A stretch of 64,000 bases of DNA, taken from NCBI GenBank assembly GCA_040954595.2, contig CM082588.2, forward strand, positions 992,001-1,056,000, read 5' to 3'. Shown here piece after piece: positions 1 through 11,338 of this stretch. The notes beneath the pieces were generated by a model. The model was not told the origin of the DNA, searched no databases, and was given only the letters and a program-made list of their open reading frames with translations. The stretch comes from Balanoglossus misakiensis (taxonomy: Eukaryota; Hemichordata). The translations under genes and the position numbers were made by a program. The first letter of the stretch is position 1. Each line of letters opens with the position of its first letter.

Positions 1-216
1 GCAAAGCTCTAATCTTACATTTTTCGTTAAAATATAAGAATTATTGGTCATACAGCTTTTTAAGCTAGAAATAATATTTACCGGTAGTTAAAATTTAGTC
101 CTATCACACTTTGTGGTGCTGGTGATTCCAAGTCAGAAAAGATGTGTGAAAGAGTTTTAAAAAGAAGAAACTGGTACTGAGTGTTTATTTCTAAAGCTGT
201 GAAATTTATTTTATAG

Positions 217-3200
217 GTTTGCAATGGGAGATTGTCGTCGGCCTCTGATTGAATCAGCTCTTCTGATTGAAGACATCACACATCAACAGATGACATCACT
301 GGTAAGTAACAGCGTTTCTGCCAAATTCTGCTAGAAACAAAATAACATTATTTTCATAAAATACATACTTGTGTCAATTTAATGCTTCTACCGACAGTAA
401 GACAAAGCTGTTGTATTCCGTATAACCACATTACATAAAAAAATAAAATAAATACATCCAGAAATAATTGGGAAAAACTGTGCAATTAAAGACTGTAAAT
501 TGTGCTTTTTAGTCACTACCACATTTATTTTGCTTTAAAATGTTTAGGGCCAGTTGTTTAAACCTAGGGCAGAATGGGATATTATCGGAATCACGCAATT
601 ATTTTTTTCTTGGCATAATAGTCTTAAATTTGATGTATTGTGGGTAATCCCTGACTAAGAAGGTTCCCATAGAAACAAGCATGAGTCTGGGCTGATCATG
701 GATCAAAGATTATCATCATGACTTTATTGCAGTAATGAAAAAAAAAGAATAATGATGTTGCATTCAAAACTGATATGTAATGTAATGTATTTTTATGTAA
801 TGGATTTGTCTAGTTAGAAATGTCAGAATTGTAATTTAGATTACTGGTAACAATCTTAATCTGTTTTGATTGTTGTCATATTGCTTTTTGAAGACCTCTC
901 TTTGATAACAATCATATATTCAAGAGACAATATATATGTAGTACAAGAAAACTAAGTATTAGTTATAAATTATACTAGAGACACAAACCCAGGCATGGTA
1001 GAGGCCCCCCCCCCCACAGATACAGTTTTAAAGACATCCATCCATATACAGTTGAGACACCTATCCATGAATGGTTACTTCCTATGCATTATACTGGTAG
1101 CATTTAATCTGTGGTCTGAGCACATTTACTCAAAGCGCATGCATTGTATTACAGCAGTGTGTAAAATTTGTCGATTCTAAGGGGCGAACGTAACAATACA
1201 CTATGCATATTTAAAGTGTATTTGTTAAGAAGTTTGAAGACAATGAGAGAATGCCAGCTGAGTCCATGCATGCCTCAGTTCGATTGCTCCCTGGAATATA
1301 AAATTCAACATCAAATGAAACGTCCGAGTACGAACACTCTATGGCTACTTAGCGGAAAATAGGAATATCTGAATAACAAAGCAAATATGCACGTTTCAGG
1401 TTTAGAATCTGAAAATTTAATTGCAAAAATACCAAACAATATAATTAAGAGAAAGGTTGCATAAAAATGGTAAAAATAGGAGTAAAATATTTTGGGGTTA
1501 GCCTCATGTTCTGGCAGGCAATGATGGTGTAATGGAAGACTGGCATGATATACGAGTCCCAAATGAGGACTGTATTCACAGAAAGTACTTGAGATAGCCC
1601 TGGCCTATCAAATCACTGTCACTCCCTGATACAACATCCAAGATTTTATCCGAGAATTTATGATTCCCCGATGACCCGACTGGGTTATCTGCTGATTATC
1701 ATTTAAATCTACTTTCTGGGAATTCATCACATCTCTAATGTCGGGTGATACAAACGCCATACATCAAAGTGGTATTGTGTGTGCTAATCATACTATTGTG
1801 TGCAGATATTCAGATAAGAATTTGGCTCTGTTCACTGTTCTGTTATTCCATTGTATCTTCGAAATTTTTCTGTTGAATATGATCCAATGTTACACAGGTC
1901 TCCTGTAGTGTAATTGGGCAGTGATAAAGAAATCTGTGTGTGCCAAATTTAACATTTTGATATTCAATGTGGTATTTTGATCAATCAGTCATACCAAGCA
2001 TGTAAGGGAAAGTTGGATATTATGGACTCCTGTGCTATGTGTCCATGCAGGCACGTTTCTGTATTAAATAGTCAAATATTGTGAAATGTGATGAAAAATC
2101 CTGTACCTACTGTCATATGGTATTGATGACATCCTGTATACAGACATGATAAGCATGTACAGGTGATATAAAAATGTTTGTGTATTTTATCACAGTTACT
2201 AAAGGCATCCGAAGTGACAACAATGAGAGGAGCAAGGTTTATCAGTTTGGAAGATTTCTTGTTTCTCATGAGACGAGATCGTGACAAGCTCAAACGGTTA
2301 TTGAGATTTCTAAGCATGAAAGATCTCAAAAGTAAATTGAATAAAACTGCGGCTGTGGATGATGAGGATATGTACTCTGAAACAGGTTGGTTTAAAATAG
2401 ACATATTCTTTGCTGTTTCAATTCCATAATACATGCTGTGCAAATTGCCACTTCTGTTCAAGCAACTCGTGAAAGTTGACTTTTCTATCTCCCCAGCTGG
2501 TGATGTCAAACCAATAGTTTCCAAGAGACGCAAGATCTCCTTTGAGTTCCTGAATACAATTGACCAAACTGGTGAATTAGTGGCATTGTTTGAAGAGGAG
2601 GATCAATTAGATGAAATCAAACAAGAGAGGTTGGAACGAGCAGAAAAACAGTCGCGTAATCTCGACACCACAAGTTACCAGGAGTATACAGAATCAAGAC
2701 AAGTCAATTTCCGTAAGTTTTCCGCCAAATTTTAATTCTTTCCTGTCAGTTTTATAGGTTCTGCAATACATCGCTCACTGAGCCCTTGTCCATACAGGGC
2801 TGTATTTTGTGAATTATCTTATGTTTAATATGGTGTACTACTTTGACATACTGAGGCAACACTTAGTGAAGTGCCATTTGTAACAAAGAAGGCACATATT
2901 GCATCAGTGGTGTGCCATATGGTCTTCAAGGTTATGTACTAAATTCAGACTCAGTGCCATTGTGTGTGTCATCTTGAGCACCCTGCTCATACATGTATGT
3001 CTGCCTGAACTCAAGACCAAAAGTTCTCATCTTGTGACAGATGACAAGTATGTGTCTTTTGTTAATTTTATTGTATAGATGTTTTGAAGATCGATGACAG
3101 AGGAGTATCCCATCTCACGACCTGCCTGCTCTCATCTAATGACCCACCCACTCAGTGAACTAAATTGATTTTATTTCATTTCAGATAAGAAAGCAAGTAA

Positions 3201-5008
3201 ATTTAAAGAATGGTTGGACTGTTCTCATTTAGTAGAGACCAAACCAAACCCACTTGCCATGGAAGTTCTCAGTTATTTAGCATATGAAACCGTTGCACAG
3301 GTAATCGATTTTTATACTGCCTTTTGTTTTGCCTATTTCTTGAACCTACATGTACATACATGATGGTGCAATACACAATGAGATGTGATGACAGGCTAAA
3401 ATCTCTTTTGAAATGTAAAAGTGGTGTGAAAATCTGTCAATCAAGTGTGTGGAGTGACTTGGACAAAGCATGATATTTTCCCCATGACAGTCAACAGAGA
3501 CAGATGACGTCTTCTGAAGATTATCACCTTGTTAAGAAAGTCAGCCACACGTCATTGGTCATCTGTCAGTGGTTTATATTGTATTAAGCTTTGTGCATGG
3601 TTTCTCCAGTGTGGAGATCAAGTGGCAATGTTATGAAACCTTGTGAGAATTGGGGCAATTTTACACTTCTCAAGGAGTTGGGGGTTGGTGATTTTCCTTT
3701 TGTGAGGTGTGAAGGAGTCAGTGACCACTGTATACGTGTTTTTTTGCCTGACCGTCTGTCACGCCAAGCTGTCATTGAGAGTGTAGTTCATTGGTCGTGC
3801 ATCTTCTGTGGTGATTCTGTAAGGCTCATCACACACTTGTTATGGTGATTTCTTAGGCATTGTTAAATTGTTCCTTGGTTTATCTGGTTAACCATTTCCT
3901 GTGATCCAGAAAGTTACCACTTCTGGTTGGTCACACTTTAAGTGACTTTAATTCCAAACGATTCAAACTGACAATTTCAATCTGTTTTCTCTTCAGGTTG
4001 TGGATCTATCGTTACTTGTTCAGAAAGACATGGGAGGACTTGTCAGTGACCCTTTTGTACAGACCATTCCACCAGGCTGTGTCAGTGATGCAAATCTCTA
4101 CTCGCCCTCCACACAAGGCACTCCAAGAATCAAAGCATCAGCCACAGCAGACTCTCCCAACCACTCACCACCATCAACACCAACGACACCTACAAGCAGT
4201 GTTGTCTCTCCATTCTTGTCATCCTCTTCCAATCTCACCACCTCCTTCAACAGTAACTCTTCAAACGGATCACTCCAGCAATCAGCCAACAGCCAGTCCA
4301 ACTTAGCGCAGAATCCAGTCACCAAGCCCAAACCAAAGAAACGGAAAAAGGTGGAGTAGCTCTGGCTAGTCTTATCCCTAATACACCACCATGTTCTGGT
4401 CCTAATCCATTGTTTTCTGTGGTAATGTTGGACCTCTATTGTGAGCATATTGCATAGAGAGAGAGGGAAGGAGGGAGAGAGAGAGAGGGAGAGAGAGAGA
4501 GATACTGCGGCTAAAATGTATCAGTCAACTAAAATCACATTTAATTATTTTTTTGAATGACTGACCGTTTTGGTTGTTGTGTTACCAACTGGGTTGATGG
4601 AGGCACTAGTATATTGCTCCTGTCGTCTTTGGAAATCACTAAAGACAGTCTCAGAGGGGTCCATGTCATTTTAGAGGGCGCACTAACCAAGATTGGTATG
4701 CCTTATGTTTCAGAGTGGAGCAACATCAGCTCTAGAAGATGGCACAGGTACTGCAAATGGGAATGCTATTCAACCGTTACACATAAGAGAGGCTATGAGA
4801 AGATATTACCAAAATATCGGACCTCTAGCAGCATTCAGTGTATGTATCGATCAGTCTTTGTTTTAGTTTAATTCAAAATACATTTATTCATCCCCAAACT
4901 TGTAAAACAAGAACACAGAAAATACTAGCTGCCTCAATATAAAATTCCTTTTTTTCTCTGCAGAAACATTCATCAGTTCCATTTATCATGAAGTTTCTTG
5001 GTTGCTAA
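217..5008 (+). CDS. SUPT3H: SUPT3H (SPT3 homolog), SAGA/STAGA subunit; 5' partial
   Basis: Nuclear coactivator subunit that helps recruit TBP. Exons seen: 217-301, 2196-2385, 2497-2712, 3185-3300, 3997-4350, 4714-4839, 4964-5008. All join in frame with AG/GT borders. The first two exons encode the SPT3 histone fold (GDCRRPL, then [18 protein letters not shown], close to the human RGAR-ITPEDLLFLMRKD block). The next carry the conserved [24 protein letters not shown] and KFKEWLDCS segments and AYETVAQ. Exon 3997 adds a Ser/Thr/Asn-rich linker ending in a basic, NLS-like KPKPKKRKK. The last two exons give a conserved-looking [11 protein letters not shown] helix and the C-terminus MKFLGC. The 5' exon(s) lie before base 217. 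If the donor at 4351 is not used, the protein ends at 4359 instead. The neighbouring FANCE gene converges, with 246 bp between the two stop codons. Confidence 0.93.
302..2195 (+). other. SUPT3H intron inside the histone-fold region
   Basis: 1.9 kb intron splitting the SPT3 histone fold between TSL and LLKAS. It is AT-rich, with no repeat array, RNA gene or nested coding sequence recognised. Confidence 0.7.
4456..4501 (+). repeat. GA-rich simple repeat
   Basis: A (GA)n/(GAG)n-type purine tract of about 45 bp lies in the intron or alternative 3'UTR just after the SUPT3H KKRKKVE stop. Confidence 0.85.
4714..5008 (+). CDS. SUPT3H: SUPT3H alternative/terminal coding exons
   Basis: Two exons (4714-4839, 42 codons; 4964-5008, 14 codons plus stop) continue SUPT3H in phase 0 after the donor at 4350/4351. 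That donor overlaps a read-through ending at TAG 4357-4359. They encode a helix with [12 protein letters not shown] and a hydrophobic tail. The acceptors are TTTCAG at 4713 and TCTGCAG at 4963, and the donor after 4839 is GTATGT. Splicing is inferred; intron retention would give a shorter isoform ending KKRKKVE. Confidence 0.75.
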
Positions 5009-5254
5009 GGACAACCTTGCAGTGACCCTCAAGTCACCCTTTCATGGTAAATATGGCTGGTGATGTGGAGACTTGTAACTTGCTGGTGACGTGAAAAATG
5101 GATTATAGTAGCTCTACATCATGAAACACTCACACTGCAAATCAAAATTCCACAAGAAGATAACTGTGAAGATATTGTTATTTATTTTTCCATTATACAA
5201 AAAAATTACAAAAGAAGAAATCTCATGTAGTTGATCGTTCTTCTCTACATTCAA

Positions 5255-8200
5255 CTAAAGCCTCTTGAGAACATTCATCGATGTCTTCTTCAGATAAGTC
5301 TTGTTAACATCCAGGATTCTTGACATGAGGATCACATGACTTGGTGAGAACTGTCAATCAAAAAATGACATCAATCATGTCAATACTACTTTTTAATCAT
5401 ACATGCATAGTTTCTGTTTTGGTTCAAATTAATATAATCAATGAAAATCCACTTTTGATATGTTAACTTGCTTATGTTTGTTAAACATTGTTGCCTTTGG
5501 TCTGCCAATAGAGTAACGATGATGCATTTATGTAAGACGAAAGTCAAATTTACAACCATCTGTGAATTGGTTTTTGCCTTTGATTTATCAACCAACCATC
5601 ATATAGACCATGAGCAAGAAAAATAAACTATAATTCAAACTAAAATGATTCGAACACATCATACCTGTTTGCCGTATTTACTAACAGTTGTGAAAACAAC
5701 TTTACCAAATTTCAAACATTTCTGTTGTGATACCCCATGATACTCCAGTATGGTCAGAAATTTTGTCAAAGTGTCGGCGTCCAACTCCAACTGTCAAGAA
5801 GAAGATAAGAGTATGAACTCTGGTATGTTAAAGGTCAAAAGGCATGGAATAAAAGGGATTCCTGTTGCAATATTTGGTAAAAAAATTCTGAAAAAGGCTA
5901 GCAGCTGCCAACATTCCGACTTTATGTCACATGACCTGCTTCAATCTTTTCCCATGATTGGATACACCAAGCGTTCCTTCACTCATTCAAACCTACCTTG
6001 GTATCCAGCAGAGTTTGGGCAACTTGACTGGTCAGTGAATTCCACTCAATATTCGTGTCACACACTTTCCTGAAATTTGTGACCAAAATTCATACAAAAG
6101 TAATGCTAACTTTCAGTCAAATCAAGGACAACTATCAAATTCTTCATATAAGAGGTTTACTAATAACTTTCCAATATTTTTATCACAGGATAAATGTATA
6201 GAAAATGGATATATGCAAACAGTTGCAGCCATTAACATTTGATGAAAGTTGTACCGAGATGATGGAACAAAACCTCATTTTTACGAGTTTATGAATATCT
6301 CATTTGCAATATCTGGACTCTTTCAATATTTGATGAACTGTAACAAGAACACATACATATTTAATATGTGGTTTTGTATTTTGATCAAAAGGTACATTCT
6401 TGGTACAGTCGACAGAAAAGAAATAATCTCTAGTTGGAGATACACTACCTGAATAAGAATGATCTCATTTCACTAGTAAAGGTTTCCCTAGCAAGACGAC
6501 AGATAATATCCAATTGTGGACTTCCTAAGTTACTGCAGATGGTAGGTACAAGTACGCCCTCAATGATTGGTTTGGAAAAGGTTTGCGTGAACTTCATCAG
6601 TGACATCAACAGTAACCTGGATGTGTTCTGTTGTAAGTGCTGCAACTAAAAAACACAAGACTGTGATTATAAATTGATAGTGCGCCCTTGATACGAGAAT
6701 ACATATCAGAGACCTTACAATAAAATAAATTTGTAGGTTTAAATGAAACACTGCCTATGAACCTGAATAGATTTTACTCCGCATGTGTTGATCATTACCT
6801 TATGAAGGAAGCACTGTTTAGCTATAACACAGCAATTGCTGAAACTAGGTTCTGGTGTGAGATTGCAGATCACATGGCAGAAATTACACAGCAAAGCTTC
6901 CGATGAATTTGACAGTTCCATGTATGTACAAATACACTCAACCTGTCGAAATAAGAAGCCATTTTTGTAACAAATCATGTGAGTTATACATGGTAAAAAC
7001 GGTTTTCCCGAATAGCTCAATCTTTAACCCAATGCTCATACAAGGTAAAAATCAGCCTTGCTGAACTCGGTCTTTAAAACTCATCATTTCAAAGGGTACA
7101 TGCATTTAAATTTTCTATTTTTTTGTCTTGAAAAACCACGGAAAGATCAGGAAGGCTAAAAATAGAACATAAAAACTGGTTCCACTTCCAGCTACCAGGT
7201 TTTGCTGACAGCATTGAAGTGAACTACACTCCATAAAGTATACAAGATGACAAGATGACAGATACACTCTTTGCTTCCCACAGAAGATTTGAATTATAAT
7301 TCAGGTGTAGCACCCTGTACAAATACAAGCACGTGTAAAATATTATTGTTTCCATATATTTAGATTTGAACAGTTGAAGAAATATAGCGTGCAGGACACT
7401 GTAGTCCCTCCCTAAATGTGATAGTTCTATCTATCAGCACTACCGGTTTGGTTAGATTAAGAAATTGATGAATGCTGTTTTTATCATCCAAAGTATACAG
7501 TGTATTTATTCCATACATGCAAAATATGCTGAAATATAGATAGTACAAGTATGAAATATTATTCTAATTTGCATAGAATGATGTATAAATGCAATAGAAA
7601 TCCTGGGGACCACGAGTCTACGACAGATCCTCAGTGAAGTCAATTGAAGTGATATTTCTTACAAGTTCCTCGATTGGTAAGTCAGTTTCCTCATCTCTCT
7701 TACCAGGTGTTTGCACGATTTCCCCATCAAACAATCTTCCATGCAATCCTTCTGCAAATACTTGTTTACATTTTACAAGATACCCTTCTTATTCTGACAA
7801 ATCCTCTCTTTTTTACATTCAGGTCCCAACCATGAAATTGTTAACTATCCTGCGACAATATTACATTATTGTGACTTTGTATCAACTGTCATCATGTCTG
7901 GCTCAACAAGACAATGGATACATTCAGGAAGAAACACCAGCAACTGAAGCACCACCATCTTTGTGCCAGGAAAATGAGCATATCCATGGTATGCCTGGAA
8001 TCCCAGGTAAGAATAATCTATCGAGAGTTTAGAAAGGAAGTGAATATCCAGCATTAACTTTCTGTCATTCAATCAATCTTCCCTCCGTCCGTCCACCTAT
8101 CCATCAAAAAAGCATGAAGTGTAACATTTGTATCATGATTTTCCATTTGTATTTTTCAGGAATCCCTGGCATTCCTGGACCAGTAGGTCCGCCTGGTTCA

Positions 8201-10139
8201 AAGGGTGATGAGGGTGAGTTGGGACAAGACGGATCACCAGGTGAGAAAGGTCAGAAAGGGGACAAAGGTCAAACTGGAGAAGTACAAGCTTCAAGTAGAG
8301 TTGCTTTTTCAGCTTCAAGATCAACATCACTGGGACCTGTGACAACAGACACTGCAGTCATTTATGAAAAGATTTACTCTAATGTCGGCAATGGTTATAG
8401 TTCATCCACTGGTATATTCAGATGCTCTGTCAGTGGTGTCTATTTCTTCATGTTTTCTGCAATCAGAGATACTGATAATTATTTGCTAATGTGTTTGATG
8501 AAAAATACTGAGCAATTGTCATGTGTGTATGTAAACCATTCTGTTTACAGATACTATGGTTCAGCCTCTAACAGTGTCATCCTAGATTTGCAGGAAGGGG
8601 ATGAAGTTTGGGTTAAACTTGTTGATGGACGTGCGTTGTTTAGTAACGATTTTGAGTATGAAACTTTTACGGGGTACCTGTTGTATGACAATTCGTAAGA
8701 TAATTGTTGTAAGATTGTCAAAGCTTCAATCATGAGAGTATTCATGCTGAATATGAATTAGTATTAACCTATTCTAATACTAGCAAATGTCAATCTTTAA
8801 CAGTAATGAGCAGACAGCACCAAAAAAAAAAACACAAAGCTTTTTACCTGCTGTGATGTGGCTGTGGTAAAGATGTGCAACCCTGCCACTTTCTCTGAGT
8901 TGTTTCTGTCAAAATTAACACTTTCCAATGCTTCAATCAATCTGTCAACACAAACCTACAAAGAATGAAACCGGAATAAAATGTTTCTTCACAGCAACAC
9001 ATATAACAACATGAATATTATGAAGCAAGGCTTTAATATGTTATAAACTTTATACTGTAAAGTCAACCTACCTTAATGTTCTCATCAAGTTGTGGTTTGT
9101 CTGTTTCCATGGTAATATCATCCCCAGATATTTCATTCGTCTGTCTCATATCCACTTCCATTTTGATAGGGGTCCCATAATCCATTTCTTCATCAGAGCT
9201 TGTATTAATAACAATGATGTCATCAGGGGGTCTACTTACAATGTCTTCAGTCACAGGGGATCTACTAACCATACACAATGTGTTATCTTCTATGTTGTCT
9301 GTCTTTCCAGACTTTGTTACATCTAACATCTTCAAAGCCATCCCAGCATACACTTCATCATCAACAACAATTTCGCTTCCTCTCTTGGTATTTTTTCTGC
9401 AACTTTCTGTTTGTTTACATTGTGCAAGGTATCCAGGCAACCACTCAAATTGTTGTCTTGTGTTTACATTACCATGGTTACTGATGTTGATGTGTTCGCA
9501 TAAATTGGAAAATGTAGATGAAAAACAGTGCGAAGACAGAAAGCTCTCACTGTCAGTAAGACCCACTCTTCTTTTCTGGAGAACTTCTTGTAGTTGCTTG
9601 ACCAGACAATGTACCCATCTATCATCCAGTTTTTGTTGGTGTAGTGCCTTTAAGAAAGTCTCTAAATCTTCTGTTGAAATGTTTTCTTCTTGATGATGAA
9701 AGAATGACAGTAAATTTCTCTGAATATCCACAGGATAAAGAAGAATTTGTGGTTTGCTGTGATGGAAAAATATCAGGTCATAAAAAACATGTAGCAGTCT
9801 GTTGCAAGTATCTTCTTGATGGTATACCGGTAGTATATGTACAAGTATGTAGGTAATGTCAATGATCATATCAATCCTTACTTATTCAAAAGCTGAGTTA
9901 CCAATCATTAAGAAAATCACGACCGTCAATACAAACCAAAACACTTACAACAAAAGTTGTTTCTCTGGTCCAAGAACCGGGGATTCCGTTCCAAGGGTCT
10001 TCACCAAGTCTGTCCATGATAAAGTCGACTGTTGCAAAAGCCAGCACTGCGCCGATGATATTGGTTTATCTTGTCTACTCAAAGCCCCAATGATACCCTG
10101 CCACGATTTTGGTAATTTCAAGATCAGATCTTCCATCAT
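5255..10139 (-). CDS. FANCE: FANCE, Fanconi anaemia complementation group E protein
   Basis: Subunit of the Fanconi core complex that links FANCC to FANCD2 for monoubiquitination at DNA crosslinks. Exons, 5' to 3' on the minus strand: 10139-9949, 9756-9072, 8955-8848, 6942-6799, 6645-6449, 6069-5997, 5790-5665, 5350-5255. They total 540 codons (539 aa; human 536). The N-terminus (EDLILKLPKSWQGIIGAL, then SWTDLVKTLG) and exon 2 (LYPVDIQRNLLSFF, human LPRICQRNLMSLL) align to human FANCE. Exon 2 continues with an acidic variable linker (IINTSSDEEMD), which may be a SUMO-interacting type motif. The C-terminal exons give the helical-repeat domain (SRLLLMSLMKFTQTF, KFLTILEYHGVSQQK) and end TYLKKTSMNVLKRL, like human TTFLRKSLKAALKHLG. 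The start is the upstream of two adjacent ATGs. The intron 8847-6943 hosts a C1q gene on the opposite strand. Confidence 0.93.
7832..8698 (+). CDS. Secreted short-chain collagen/C1q-domain protein, nested in a FANCE intron
   Basis: Two coding exons, 7832-8006 and 8160-8698 (237 aa), joined in phase within a Gly codon. The N-terminus is a signal peptide (residues 1 to about 26, MKLLTILRQYYIIVTLYQL, then a polar stretch). Residues about 54-88 form a short Gly-X-Y collagen segment (GMPGIPG, GPVGPPGSKGDEGELG, GEKGQKGDKG). The last about 140 residues are a C1q/TNF-like jelly roll: VAFSASR at its start, YSSSTGIFRCSVSGVYFFMFS in the middle, and GDEVWVKL with FTGYLLYD at the end. A noncoding 5' exon is likely, because an acceptor TTCAG lies 10 bp before the ATG. 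C1q-domain proteins usually trimerise outside the cell and act in pattern recognition or matrix. The exact function is unknown. The gene is wholly inside FANCE intron 3, on the other strand. Confidence 0.92.
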
Positions 10140-11338
10140 GGGAACTGTGACAGGCGAATGTTACGGGGAAAATTTACACTTTGCAGACGAACATCTGCCA
10201 TGGGGGAATACCATTAGCCTCGTTTTCGATCTTTGTAGGGAATCCCCAGTACCCCTTAGCACGAGAAAAAGTTAAAGGCCCCTCTAATTTACTATTATTT
10301 CAAGAATGACGTCACTATACTGGGCTTTCGGAAATGTACAAGTTGCTATGTTGTCTTTGATGAGAAATAATTGGCTTTGAAAGTATTTTAGCAGGTCATG
10401 TCCGGACGGACACTTGTCTTTGGGAATTTATTGCAATGGAAGACTTTTGCGAAATTCTGTAAATGTATATTTCAGTTCTAAATCATAGTGAAAATATACT
10501 TCTTAATTCCAATGAACATAAAATATTTATCTTAACTGGTAACTATAACTATTGGATCATTTTACATTCATGAAACTTGAGTTTTATTGGTTCTGCGCTG
10601 TCTGTAAAAAGAGTGCAATATAATGACTCTGGAATTTCAACAACAGAGACTTTATTCACAAAGAAAAAATGTCACAAGTTTTATTTACATATAAAGTGGA
10701 GAGAGCAAGTGTTTTAATGAAATGCTATGTACAAAATGGTCATCGACATCTTATTCATAATTGGAACTTGTGACTCAATACTTAACATGGATAGTTGCAA
10801 TTGAAAGTGAAATATATCTCCAAAACCAGACATGCTATGGTCCCAGGATATACCGGTATATCAAAACAAATTTATAGCATTTTGGGGGGCACTGAAAAAG
10901 TAAAATCCATGCAATGTGAGCATTGCTGATATTTTACTCACAATGCTAAGTTGTTGATACAAAAGCTGAAGAGCTCAAAGCAATAAATTAAAGTTTGATT
11001 TAAGTGAAATCCCAATTCTGTAGCAATACAATGGCAATATGCAAGTCTCACAAGTCAAAATATCAGTTGTGTATGTTGAGCAGCAATCAAATTATTACAA
11101 AATAATATGAAATGATATCTGGTGAGAATCATTGTTTCTGCTGACGTAAAAAAATTCAAATAATATTGTGTACTAGTATGTTTTTCTTACTCAATGTACA
11201 ATTTTATTTAATTTGCACACACAAGAATTTACATACCTAATTTCATAAATACATGTATATACAGAAATTGTATTGGGGATTTTCAATTTTTTTCTTGTAG
11301 ATAAACTGATGCTTACAGGTCCATATATAAGTTTAGTT
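10140..11338. other. FANCE 5' flank and DNAJB13 3'UTR, no further gene seen
   Basis: This interval separates the FANCE start (10139) from the DNAJB13 stop (11339), both on the minus strand. It is AT-rich. Minus-strand AATAAA signals (TTTATT on the plus strand) near 10651 and 10680 could end a 650 nt DNAJB13 3'UTR. The GC-richer 10140-10280 stretch is the probable FANCE promoter. Nothing else is recognised. Confidence 0.5.

Noticed and set aside
995-1362. Short open frames in the first SUPT3H intron
   Set aside because: No family similarity or splice borders; the composition matches intron sequence.
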